Below, piece after piece: positions 54,203 through 64,000 of a stretch of DNA of 64,000 nt (positions are counted from its first letter, which is position 1; every line of letters begins with the position of its first letter). The stretch is taken from positions 558,001 to 622,000 of the forward strand of contig JACGCN010000030.1 in NCBI GenBank assembly GCA_014905825.1. The letters run 5' to 3'. The position numbers were made by a program, and so were the translations under genes. The notes below the pieces were generated by a model that saw nothing but the letters and a program-made list of their open reading frames with translations, ran no database searches and was not told the DNA's origin. This DNA is from Lyophyllum atratum (Eukaryota > Basidiomycota > Agaricomycetes > Agaricales > Lyophyllaceae).

Positions 54203-57199
54203 TCACAAAGCAATGCCAATACCCCGCCCCGACGCCGTCGCAGGAGGCCTCGTCACATTCGACGGCACCCGCATCCGGCTAGGCGCCGACCCCGTACTCC
54301 GATACACCATCCCCGTACCCGTCCTCGGCTTCGGGCGCTCAACCGGTGTCGTCGGGGTCTTCGGAGTAGGCGGCAGCGCCCCCAACGGCATAGGCGAAAG
54401 CGAACGCGACGCATACCCCCTTACCCCCGGCACAGGCACCGCAGGCCGATCTCCCAGGCTCCCCGATCGCGGGAGGAGACCCGGCGACGGTGATGGCGGG
54501 GGCAACATTCTAGGCGAAGGCGATGGCAAAGCAGACATAGAAGTAGGCTTGAGAAGTGGGACCTGCGCCAGCCTCAGCGGTCTCGGCGTGCTCATCATCG
54601 TCGGTGCCGGCGTGCTCTTCATATTCATCGGCACAGGCGTAGTCGTCGCACGTACAGCGTTCTCCTGGCTCCCAGTCGTGCTCGTCCGGGAACGCACGGC
54701 CGAACCCGCAGAAGACCCCGAAACCGTGCGCGTGCGCGACTCCGGGAACGCAAAGCTCCTCATGCTCGGGCCCGTGCTCTTGGACAGCGAGCCTCCCTGC
54801 GCTTGCGAGGCATTGAGCCCTCCCAGATTGGTCGACCCCGGGGACCGGCGCAGCGCAGGCGGCAACGGCGGGAGCGACTTTTCCCTCTTCAGCTGAGCCC
54901 CCTTCACACCCGCCGCCTCCTCCACCTCACAATCCAGCGGCGTAATCGGCAACGGGATGCTCAACGTGCTCGCCGTCGACGGGGACGGCGTCAAATTCCC
55001 GTTATTCCCGTTGTACGAAAGATGGTGCACCGACAGCCCCAATCCTTCCTCCTCCTCCCCCTCCGGTATCATGTCCCCCCTCCCACCGCCAGCACTCGAC
55101 CCCGTGCTCGCCACGCTCGTTCTAGTGCTCCCACTCCCACTCCGCTTCTTCCCCCCCTTCCCCGGCGTCCAGGACGTCGGGGGCCCCCCAACGCGTGCCT
55201 TGGAACCCCCAGACGAAGGAAGCGAGTTCGAGCTCCACCTCGTCGGCGTACGCGCGCCCGTCCGTCCCAGGCTATGCGAAAGATGCATATCCTCGCTCTG
55301 CCCACCCCGGCTCCTCCGGGCACCCCACTCATCCACCTCCTCTTCGTCGGCAAAGGCCCCTGCGAGCTGGCCGGAGGAGTACGAGCGCGAGAGCGGATGC
55401 GTGCGGGAGGTGGAAGACGTGGCGTGCGACATGGTGGAGTCCTTGCGACTCAGAGAGATGCGGGAGGTGGAGCGGGAGAGAGACATGGCGGAGGCGAGGG
55501 AGGAGCGGCGGGAGAGGGTGAGGGCGGATAGACGGCGGGTCAGAGCGGAAGGTGCATCTTCGTCTTCGCTGCGAATGGAGTATAAGCAAATGAAGACAAC
55601 ACAGGTGAACAGTCAACGAACCTGTCACTCCATCCAAGGCCGGTCGTGAGGCCTATGCCACCTTTCAGTAAGCGCCCATCCTTATGACGCGCCCTCCGCT
55701 CCATGGTATCACGGGCATCCTTCAGGGGACCCTTGGCGGTCATGGTATTCATGGTCAAGGTGGAGGCTGCACCGAGAGTGAGCAAAGAACGAAAAAGTTA
55801 ATGGCAAAAAATATACCGAGTGAAGCCACACTTTCGCGTCCGGTAAAGGCGGGTTCCGCGATGAGCTTGGAGCGCGGAGAGAGCAGACCGTGGCGGACCA
55901 TGAGATCCCTATAAAACATAAACATGGAGTCAAAATCGCTATGACTTGGAACACTCACGGTAACGGGGTATGCAGGTCCAAGCTCGAATCACTCCCCTCG
56001 CTATCACTGCCCTCCAACTGGCGTTCTAGCCTCATAAGCCGTACTCTCTCTTCCTCCTCCCCACTCCACTCTTCCCGTGACAAGGACTTTTGCCTCGCCT
56101 TTCCATGACGTGGCAGGGGCAGCGGCTGCCCGAACTCATCGTGATCGATCCAGGAGCGCGTATCGTCTTCGTCTTCGGGCTCATCCTCCAGCTCGTCGTC
56201 TCCGTAGATACCGTACGGCGAATCTCCATAGCGTCGGTAGGGTGTCACGTAGGGCAGTTCGGACGATCTCTCACTTGAGCGCATGGTGGGGTCGGAGACG
56301 CGGGGGTCTCTTCGTGTACTGCGAGCGCGGGCCACGCCTTCGCTGGCGCGTCGTTTGAGTTCTAATCGTGGCGTCTTTCCTAAGGAGGACGCAGATGCGG
56401 ACGATGACACGCGTGAGCGCAGCACGGGTCGTGGTGTCTTTGACAACATGGCACCAATGTCCGGGCTGGGCGTAGACCGCGGGGGCTCGTCTTTGTCCTC
56501 GTGGAAGAGCGTCCTACGAGGAGAGGCAGAAGGAGGAAAGGTCAAAGAGCGAGAGATGGGGCCGGCGAGGGCCTGAATGGTGTGTGGGTCGATGGGGTCA
56601 GCGAGAGAAAGAGTGTGTTTGCGGGGTGGGAGGGGAGTGCGCGGGGCGGGCATGGGGGGCAGGGCAGCGAGGATATCGTCGTTGTCTGTGTCGGTTGGAC
56701 CGTCGTCGTCATCTACCACTGCATCGAGTATGTCGCGGACGTCGATTTCAGAGATGCTCTCGTTGGCCTGGTGCCTGCGGGGAGTGGGCATGTGGCGTGG
56801 CACGGCGATGTCGAGGAGGGCGTCGTCGTCGGCCGCGTCTCTGAGAAAGTCTACGGGCTCCTCGGAAATAGAGAATGCGATAGGATGTGGGTGGGTTGCG
56901 GAGGTGGGGCTGTGAGGAGGCGAGGCAGTGGAGGGAGGCCTGCTGGAGTCGGAGGCGGTGGAGATGCGCGCTGAGCGTCGAGAGCGACCTGCGCTGAGGA
57001 GGAACATGGACTCATGGCCTGAGATACGGGATGGCCCAGGTACGGGGGGCAAGGGCGTCGAGGGCGGGCGTGACAGGGGTGGATTGGGGCTGGTTGGGGT
57101 GAGGGGGATGTGGGTGGGCGGGGCGGGGAAGGACTCGATGAGCAGCGGGTCGAGGGGACGCATAGTTCGTTTGCAGGAAGAGACCCCCTCATTGTCCAT
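54203..57199 (-). CDS. 947-aa Ser/Pro-rich protein of unknown function
   Basis: Four exons join in frame: complement of 54203-55568, 55622-55766, 55817-55908 and 55959-57199. ATG 57199 gives MDNEGVSSCKRTMRPLDPLL; the ATG at 57163 (MRPLDPLLIES) is an alternative start. The protein is almost entirely low-complexity: Pro-rich N-terminus, acidic patches (DDELEDEPEDEDD), and many S-P/T-P sites in the C-terminal half. A short ordered-looking island spans exons 2-3 (DLMVRHGLLSPRSKLIAEPA). A repetitive Arg/Ser stretch, LTRRLSALTLSRRSS, follows. No domain was recognised. The composition suits a phosphorylated scaffold or polarity/cytoskeletal factor, but that is a guess. Confidence 0.75.
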
Positions 57200-60158
57200 A
57201 ATAACCAGTGGGAGAATGAAAAAAGGCCCACACGAAGAAGAACCCAATCACCATATCACGTAAGCACTTCTCCACTTACGGCTCTCCTCCGATCGTTCTC
57301 ATCCTTCTTGCTTCCGTGCCAAGCACAGCGAGCCTGATGTGCTGTTGCGTGCCCTGCTCGCCCAAAGGGTGATTGTATCTCTCCTCGCCAAGCTTGCATA
57401 TGATGTCCTCCAAATTTTCTATGCCGAACCTATATATTTATACCAGGGGGGAAATGCTCCCCAAGACAGCTGAACTGTCTACATACATATCTTCTCATAT
57501 CTGCATGCGTATTCTTGAGAAGAGTTTACGGTGCGGCGTGCATGAAATCCTGGATCACGGAGAGTTTTGTCGGGCGAGTGGAGAACTGCTGTCTGACTCC
57601 CACAGGGTTTTACCTGTGTTGTCCTGCCACTTTAGGCCGGGGATTCTGCATATGTTTCGTGCCCGTTTTCACACTCTCTGGTGGGTGCGTGTGTACTGCG
57701 GGACCGTGAACTAGTTATCGTGTCATCTTTGGTACTTAACTTACATAAGTAGCGACCGTGGTGAACTGGCTGTTCCAATTGGGGACCTAGCCAGTATAAT
57801 ATACTCCTCCTCCTCCTCCCTGTCCAATGTCTGTTACTATTCGCTTTTCTCCACCCATTGCCCATCGATAAATTAATCTCTCATATCCAATCATTAAAGA
57901 TTGCGATATCCATCTGACTGTCGTCTCGACAACAACATACACATCTCCTCATCTTTCTAACTAACTGGGTCTTCCTTCTTTGATAAACCTGTCACCATGA
58001 ATATCGTACACAGAAGAGTCGAACAACGATACCCTTAAATGTCTGATCAGGACATGTTGCTCATCTCCAGCCTCGCTGCACCACACTGATCCGTGGATCA
58101 CCAGCCCCTCCTACGCCCTGATTGGTGGGTTTCCACAATTACAGCCTCCTCCTTCCCACACACTCCGCAAGAAAACATACCCATGACCCCAGCGCTCAAA
58201 ATCGTCTCCTCCACTCCATGTGCTCTTCCACCGTTGCAAGCCCGAGAAACGGCCACACTCACCGACTGCACAGCCCGCGAGAACCGCAGCACACCTCAAA
58301 AGAAGAAAACTGACTCAAACGAACCATCGGAGCCCCCGATCCTCCGTGACCCGCTCAGTGTTCCACACCTGTTCCTCTACCGCGAGCATTGCCGCAGCTG
58401 GAGCCAGCCCCATCCCTGGACCTCCTCGTTTTATTGTTTTTCATCGTCAGCCGGATGACGTCGTCTGCACCCACGCACAGGTCGCAAGCGCCCACTAGGC
58501 GCCTGTTAAATCTTGACCATGACTGACCCGACATTTTTCTTCAGATTCAACGGCGAGACCGGGCAAGACGAGCCTCAGCTCGTTGCTGCCACCTTCGACC
58601 TGCGTCGTCACAACTGTCATGACACATGCAAACGCAGGTTTAGCGTCGTCGAATCGTTACCTACCACCACTCCTTTGAGTCTCGTCCTCACCTATCCAAC
58701 ACCTCAGCTACGCCTCCCCAGCCCTCTGAGGCGCCTTGCCATTGCCTTCACATCCCGGGCGTGATTGATGTTTCGACCATCGCCCGATCTTGCGCCCACT
58801 CCCGTTGTCTAACCGAGGTGAAATCACGACAAAACCTTTGCTGTCCCAAATCGAGCCCGCCTAGTAAGAGGAATTCATGGTAAGTCCAGAACCGTCTCGG
58901 AGACAGCGGCACACCTAAAACCAGGGCCATCCCCAGGCTGCCCTTCCAGTTTTCAATTTCTTCTCCAGCCGAATGGGTGATTCTCCAGTGACGGCGACTG
59001 CAGTCGTTGACCAGCAGGGACGTTCTCCTCAGCCAGATAGGCCCGCTTCCCTGATTACCCCAATGCACTACACCCCATCATGACCGCCCCTACCCGATTC
59101 ATACACGCCTATCGCAACCCCCGCCGACGCCGTCGAAGCTATACGTTCCGGCGAGCGTGTGGACGATTCTCTGCCGCGAACAACATGTCCACCCACGACG
59201 GATACATATGGTCGAGCAGCTACACCTTGAACGCCCTGTCAAGGTATCCCCATCACTACCCAGCTCTCATCGAACCCAGACAGCCATTGCTCTATAGCCA
59301 CTGTGCTTCGGACTTTGTGTCATTCCCCTGTCGCTCCATCGTGAGTCTATCAGGGTAGCCGATCCGTACTCGCGCGTGGATGGAAGAGGTGATTCGGGGA
59401 TCAGCTTTGGGAACACTGCCTAGCCGAGAACGGCATTTAAGAATCGCCAGTCCTCCCGCTATAAGGTCATTGCCCTTGCTCGTCACGCTATCGCTCATAT
59501 GATGGTAACGTTCACCTCGCACGCTTTCGATTTGCGGAGTCTGATATTCTCGCACACAGGACGCAACACCTCCGCCATCCGCATATCGTCTCGTGAACGC
59601 GTGCGCCATGCCGGTTAAGCTTCAGCGAAATTGAGTGCGAGCTTCTTTGGGCGGTAAGCGGACGCATGTCACCTTAAAGCGTCTCAATCTTCAAGACCTC
59701 TGTGTGACGGCTGACGCCACCTGGCTAAGTTCGAGGGAGCAGTGAGTTCTGCGACCGTCGCGGATGAACTCATTTTCGGGCGAGGTACTCTTATAAACTT
59801 ACGAAAATCTTCGTGTGCGTTTGTCTCCGATACGCAAGCTACCCAGACGGAACTCGACCCGAACATCCAGGGCACGCGCGCAAACCACCATCTATGTCAA
59901 AACAAGCTTCCGATCTCCTTCGACCCTCATGTCGAACCGAGTATCACGCCTTACCACCTTCTTTACGGAGCACATGTACAGTCGTGCGAGTGTAAAAATA
60001 TCTTCTGAACGTTCCCCGGATTTACCTCGCACTTGCCCTCCTTCTGTTTTCCCGATCTTCAGCACATGGCGCTACCTGATGACATCAATTCGAAGAACCA
60101 CCTAGCGTATATAAGGCAACAGACATATGGAATCAGCTCGAACACTCTCTGCTTTACA
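57200..60158. other. long gene-free stretch (about 3 kb)
   Basis: Many short frames occur on both strands, but none has recognisable content or consistent splice structure. A (CTC)n-like run lies near 57805-57820. Decayed transposon sequence is possible but not demonstrated. Confidence 0.35.
60109..60117 (+). promoter_or_regulatory. TATA box of GH12 gene
   Basis: TATATAAGG lies about 50 bp upstream of the GH12 ATG at 60159, a normal distance for a fungal secreted-enzyme gene. Confidence 0.5.
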
Positions 60159-61336
60159 ATGCCCAATCTCTCGGCTCTCCTCTCGACTACTCTCTTCGCC
60201 GCGACCTTCGCCGCTGCTCAGACCATCACCGGGCCCACGGCCTGCCTTGCTGCTGGCCAATACACCCTCTGCCAAAATCTTTGGGGCGCCAGTGCGTACC
60301 TCCACTCCTCGGCATTATTGACCGACACCTAATGAACACGCAGGCTCGGGTGTGGGTAGCCAGAGTTCCACTCTCATCTCAGCGTCATCAGGCGCTTGGT
60401 CAACCAATTACACATGGGCCAACGGCCCTAATAGCGTCAAGAGCTGTGAGTTCCAATGTACTTTGGTCCTTCGTTATCACCTAACGTTCGGCATATAAGA
60501 CGCCAACTTGATTGCCAACAATGCCAAAGGCAAACAGGTAGCTATAAATCCTCCGCTACTCTCAAAATTCCGACTGACCGACTTCTGTGTGCCCAGCTCC
60601 AGAATATCCAATCGGCGCCCACGACGTGGGTGTGGAACTACCAAACGCAGTCCTCAGGCATCCGCGCCGACGTTGCGTAGGCTTTTCCTTCTCTCGAACT
60701 AAACGCGTCAAGGGCTAACACAACATCCCGCCCAGCTACGATATCTGGACTGGCGTACCTTCCTCCGGAAACCCCGCATCCTCTGCGTCATCCTTCGAAA
60801 TGTTCGCCCTTCTCATTACATATCTCCCTGTCATACTCACGCAACTTTCCTCCAGCATGATCTGGCTATCCGGTCTTGGCGGGTACGCCTATCCCTCACC
60901 GTACACATCACGCAAGGAAGATTGACGCCCCATCCTGCAGAATCCAACCTGTCGGCTCGCAGATCAAATCAGGTATCTCCATCGGAGGCCACACCTGGAA
61001 TCTCTGGCGCGGGCCGAATCAGAACTGGCAGGTCCTGTCCTTCGTCAGTGCCTCCGGGGATATCAAGAACTTTTCTGCCGACCTTAACCTCTTCTTCAGT
61101 ATGTTCCTGCCGCCTTTTCTCTTTCCCCGTAATGTTGCTGACCCATGATGGCTTAGAATATCTCATCGCGAATCAGGGTGTTGCGGCGACCCAGGTCAGT
61201 TTTCTACTTACTCTTTGGTCTTCGTGTGCGCTCACAGAGGCGATGGTAGTTCGTACAAGCTATCCAGGCTGGGACAGAGCCGTTCACGGGAACTGCCAAC
61301 TTGGTAACCTCCAGCTATAGCGTGTCTCTTCAGTGA
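60159..61336 (+). CDS. secreted glycoside hydrolase family 12 (endoglucanase/xyloglucanase)
   Basis: Nine exons give 242 residues: 60159-60291, 60344-60445, 60500-60537, 60597-60676, 60736-60801, 60856-60882, 60941-61098, 61157-61194 and 61250-61336. The signal peptide is MPNLSALLSTTLFAATFAAA. GH12 landmarks are LCQNLWGA, NYTWANGPNSVKSY, VAYDIWTGVPSS, SFEIMIWLSGLGG with the catalytic nucleophile Glu (~139), NWQVLSFVSA, and AGTEPFTGTA with the acid/base Glu (~224). The length matches single-domain GH12 enzymes and there is no cellulose-binding module. It cleaves beta-1,4-glucan or xyloglucan outside the cell and fits with the tannase gene in a plant-wall lifestyle. The 27-nt exon 6 is notable but keeps frame. 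Confidence 0.93.
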
Positions 61337-61479
61337 AGCATTGCAAGTCGCTAGTAGGACAAAGTCTCGCATGTGACGTGCTCCTACATACAGAGCAATT
61401 TGAATACAGCACCTTTCTAAATTCTGACCTACCCTTCGTATTTTTCCAAGGCATCAATTGGTCGAAAACACCCATTTCT

Positions 61480-62060
61480 AACCACGCGAGGGTCGAGAAA
61501 ATACGCGTCCTGTCTCCCAGAGTCTAATTTCGCAGTAAGTTCATTCGACTGCAGGATGCTGTGACGATGTTATTGCCATGCAGTTGGCGACTCAGCTAGG
61601 GGTGAAAGTACTTACGGTACGCAGGATTGTGGACGATGACAACAACGGTCGTAGGATAACTATGGACCGCATCGAAGGTTGCACGTTAGAAAAGCTTTGG
61701 CCACAGATCGGGTGGTGGTCGGTTATTCGCATAGCTTGGAAACTGAGGCGTTATCTGCAACTTGTAGGTACGGACACATCCAAGACCGCAGGCGGGGTCT
61801 CTTCAGGTCGTGTCTTCCCATTGGTTCGTTGGCCTTTACGGCCCCGTGAACTATGCGTCCCCCGCGGCATTTTCTGGATATGTCAATCGGTGGCTTACGA
61901 GTTGTCTTCCATATCGTTTCCGACCATCCTGCGATCTTGTCATCGAACCTAGAGTCAACATCTTTCTTCACTAAGATCTCGCACCGCGTAATATGATTTT
62001 AGACGACTTCCATTGCCTTTGGGTTGCCAATTGGGAGCCTAGATGGAACGGAATTAGTTT
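61480..62060 (+). pseudogene. decayed aminoglycoside-phosphotransferase-fold kinase (APH family)
   Basis: The N-terminal part reads IRVLSPRV, QLATQLGVKVLTVRRIVDDD, ITMDRIEGCTLEKLWPQIGW and IRIAWKLRRYLQ, the fungal APH/choline-kinase-like pattern. Frames then shift near 61800. Near 61970-62030 another frame gives DLAPRNMILDDFHCLWVANW, the catalytic loop. The codon between its His and Asp (the H-x-D motif) is TAA. The stop in the catalytic motif and the frame changes indicate a pseudogene. Fungal relatives are usually in large lineage-specific families of unknown substrate. Confidence 0.65.
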
Positions 62061-62539
62061 GATTCAGAACCATATGAGGCGAGGATAAACCCACGGATGC
62101 GAGGCTGAATGGAACGAGGTAGAAGGAATCGAACTGAGGTTGGACTTGGTTCAACTTCAATCCCCACGCGAGCAGGTGTTCGTGCCACCGTCACCGAGCT
62201 TTCTTACGTATTGCTTTCAACAGTATGAAGTAAGTACAAGAAAGAGCGTCGAAAGCTCGGAGAGGCATCCCGAGCGCATTGAATACATACAGAACGGAGG
62301 ACTAGCGACGAATACAGAGGTTGATACTAAATTTACACAGCCTATCTATCCCTTCCACAGCCGACATATCTCCCCTCGTCAGTTCGGGTCGCGGACGCTC
62401 GTCGTACTCGATCCCAGCCCGAGCAGTTACAGATCAAAAGTATCCTCCCTGATAGCCCACGGCAGGTGGTGGGACAAACCTACTGCGACGTACGACAGTG
62501 AGCAATGGTAAGATGCCGGCCTTGTGAGCAAGAGAGTGT
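62061..62539. other. no gene recognised
   Basis: The spacer after the APH-like relic. A plus-strand frame at 62140-62511 has no recognisable content. Confidence 0.35.
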
Positions 62540-63176
62540 GGACTTACCTGGGGCCAAGGCTGGAAAGTGAGGGTCGCACCGTTCGTGGTTTGTCTAGGGA
62601 TATCGACGAATACATCTTGCTTACCGGCCTGCTTGAAGCAGAGCCTGATGCCTTGTTGAACAATGTAAGTCTCCCAGTCGAGATCGGGCTCGTATTTGTG
62701 GCCGTATTTTTCGCGGGCAATACGAAGTGTCTCGGCGAACTGTGGGGACTGCTCCTTGGCCTTGTTTAAAGCAAAGGTAGGCTCCTTTGTAGGGCATGGT
62801 GAAGTCGATGAAATGGTCAGGCACTAGGGATAGAGCGTTTATAGGATTGGGAATCGAGCTCCACACCCTTTTCACATAGTCGCAAACCCCATACCGTCAT
62901 ACTAGTGACGAACGATATGAGTAATTGGAGTGGCTTCGAAGAAACCCGGATTGGAGAATGGGCGGCCTGACATAAATACTACGAGGTCGAGGTCAACTGA
63001 CGACAAACATTGTAGAGATCAGAGCAGGCATATCAGAGCATACCAGCCACAGTCGCAGTTACGCTGGCGAGTAAAATGCGGATAACTGCTTTTCTAGGTG
63101 ACTGAGGGCGACTGCCGAGTGTGCTGTTCGAATCTTGGGAAAACAAAGGCGGCTTGAAAGTAGGTACCAATGCCAT
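62540..63176 (-). CDS. tentative membrane-anchored protein, exons only partly resolved
   Basis: ATG 63176 begins MALVPTFKPPLFSQDSNSTL and runs to a hydrophobic segment AVIRILLASVTATVAGM, ending at a GTATGCTC donor. Downstream on the same strand a well-behaved exon reads QFAETLRIAREKYGHKYEPD, LDWETYIVQQGIRLCFKQAG and KQDVFVDIPRQTTNGATLTF, ending at a good GTAAGT donor near 62545. The middle joins were not resolved and stops occur between these pieces. It could be a single-pass type II membrane protein or a decaying gene. No family was recognised. Confidence 0.35.
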
Positions 63177-63422
63177 AAAGGAGCCTGTCAGGTGTTTTTG
63201 TGGAGGGGCCAGAAAAGTCGAGCGAGTTCTTGGTACTTACAAGAGTGGCTTGTCCGCAGTCATCAATTTAAGCTCTCCGGCAAAACGGGAAGACTGATTT
63301 TGATTGATTCAAATTGGTTCAATCGCGCCCCGCCTAGATCCATTGCTATCTGTCACGATCAACGAACGTCGTGACTCTCTTCTCTGCCTACCGCATCCAC
63401 CTCATCCGCGACGAGGGTACCT

Positions 63423-64000
63423 ATGCTCCCAGCTCATTTACCACAAGATATCATTGATTCTATAATCGAACAATTTTCACCTCAAAACGATACCCCAACC
63501 TTACAACAATGTGCGCTGATTTCTCGCTCATGCTTGTCCCCCGCTCGAAAAAAGCTGTTCTCCGAAATCGTCCTTGAAATTAACGCCCTACATGCTCCGA
63601 AAAGATGTCAGAGGCTTTACCAAGTCATCTCGGACCACCCGAACGTCTTTTCTTACATCAAGAAACTGGAGATATCCAATTCCCCCTGGCCGTTATGGGT
63701 CGAACAGAATGCGGCGGATTTCCCAATACTGCCGCGATTACTGGAGATGCTTGTAGATCATGGCGACTTACGGGAACTGGTTGTTAATAGATACGAATGC
63801 GGTCCCAGCGGCCTGCTTCCCAGCCTGTCTCAAGTGTTATTGAAACTTGTCAAGATGCCGACTCTACATACCATCGAGTTCGAATTTTGGGACACCTGTG
63901 ATATCCCTCTCGACGACATCGTTTCATCCCCGCAACTAAAGAACTTACGTCTTGTTGGAAAAGCCACTCCCCGTAACCCCGATTGCATTGCCCTCCATAT
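63423..64000 (+). CDS. F-box/LRR-like protein, N-terminal part (runs off window)
   Basis: From ATG 63423 the frame is open for 192 codons to the window end. It reads MLPAHLPQDIIDSIIEQFSP, then TLQQCALISRSCLSPARKKL, matching the basidiomycete F-box-like pattern L-P-x-D-I-I-x-x-I/V followed by C-x-L-x-x-x-x-x-x-x-x-R-x-x-L-F. Spaced leucine motifs follow (FSYIKKLEISNSPWPLWVEQ, LPRLLEMLVDHGDLRELVVN, LKNLRLVG), suggesting LRR-like repeats. Such proteins usually act as SCF substrate receptors and form large families in mushrooms. The C-terminus is outside the window. Confidence 0.7.
   Translation, partial: MLPAHLPQDIIDSIIEQFSPQNDTPTLQQCALISRSCLSPARKKLFSEIVLEINALHAPKRCQRLYQVISDHPNVFSYIKKLEISNSPWPLWVEQNAADFPILPRLLEMLVDHGDLRELVVNRYECGPSGLLPSLSQVLLKLVKMPTLHTIEFEFWDTCDIPLDDIVSSPQLKNLRLVGKATPRNPDCIALH

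Noticed and set aside
54159..55649. Plus-strand frames of 230-245 codons opposite the Ser/Pro-rich gene
   Set aside because: They are antisense shadows caused by high GC and biased codon use. The minus-strand exons splice cleanly and the plus frames do not.
57373..59875. Numerous 60-120 codon frames in the 57-60 kb stretch
   Set aside because: No recognisable motifs, no consistent codon pattern and no splice structure. I could not tell decayed transposon from plain spacer.

Overview
The window reads as nuclear DNA of a filamentous basidiomycete, most likely Agaricomycetes. Its genes are split by many 45-70 nt GT-AG introns. It carries an ERT1-type Zn2Cys6 regulator, a GH12 cellulase-family gene, a tannase/feruloyl esterase and a basidiomycete-style kinase relic, and its transposons are fungal hAT, Harbinger, Tc1/mariner and Ty1/copia elements. 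I cannot name the species. Exon joins were worked out by hand from splice signals and frame continuity. Those of the eight well-resolved genes sum to whole codons.

THE LEFT HALF (1-28.1 kb) is a transposon island. It holds a copia gag fragment cut by the window edge, and two unrecognised minus-strand genes separated by a 5,035-bp hAT element (2177-7211, 8-bp TSD). After these come a decayed copia relic (8.7-9.7 kb) and a repeat-rich, gene-poor stretch: an 18-bp minisatellite at 12.4 kb, a long hairpin at 13.1 kb and a 53-bp GC-rich tandem array at 13.6-14.0 kb. Next is a dead Tc1/mariner element with 'TA' target sites (15616-16783). Then there is a dead Harbinger element whose transposase is split by a gag-only LTR retrotransposon (18929-20220). 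A second gag-only LTR element (21059-22454, perfect ATTAT TSD) sits 37 bp upstream of the Harbinger ATG. Last is a second 5,035-bp hAT copy (23023-28057) in the opposite orientation, nearly identical to the first.

THE MIDDLE (29.1-44.1 kb) is a compact housekeeping block: an LDB17/SPIN90-Dip1-like Arp2/3 regulator, cytosolic lysyl-tRNA synthetase, the ERT1-like gluconeogenesis regulator, a BuGZ/ZNF207-like zinc-finger protein, ribosomal proteins eS17 and uS8 divergently transcribed from one ~350-bp spacer, a DGK1-like CTP-dependent diacylglycerol kinase, and a secreted tannase/feruloyl esterase.

THE RIGHT HALF (44.1-64 kb) is more lineage-specific. It has a tandem pair of intronless ~700-aa proteins with three predicted membrane segments and a conserved cytosolic-looking tail, of no family I recognise. 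There is a 613-bp MITE with 41-bp inverted repeats and a 9-bp TSD, a decayed protein kinase, and a 947-aa Ser/Pro-rich protein. It continues with a long empty stretch, a secreted GH12 endoglucanase, a decayed APH-fold phosphotransferase, a tentative membrane-anchored gene, and the start of an F-box/LRR-like gene that runs off the end.

The best candidates for something undescribed are the paired three-TM proteins, the hAT family with dense palindromic subterminal arrays, the gag-only LTR elements, and the MITE.
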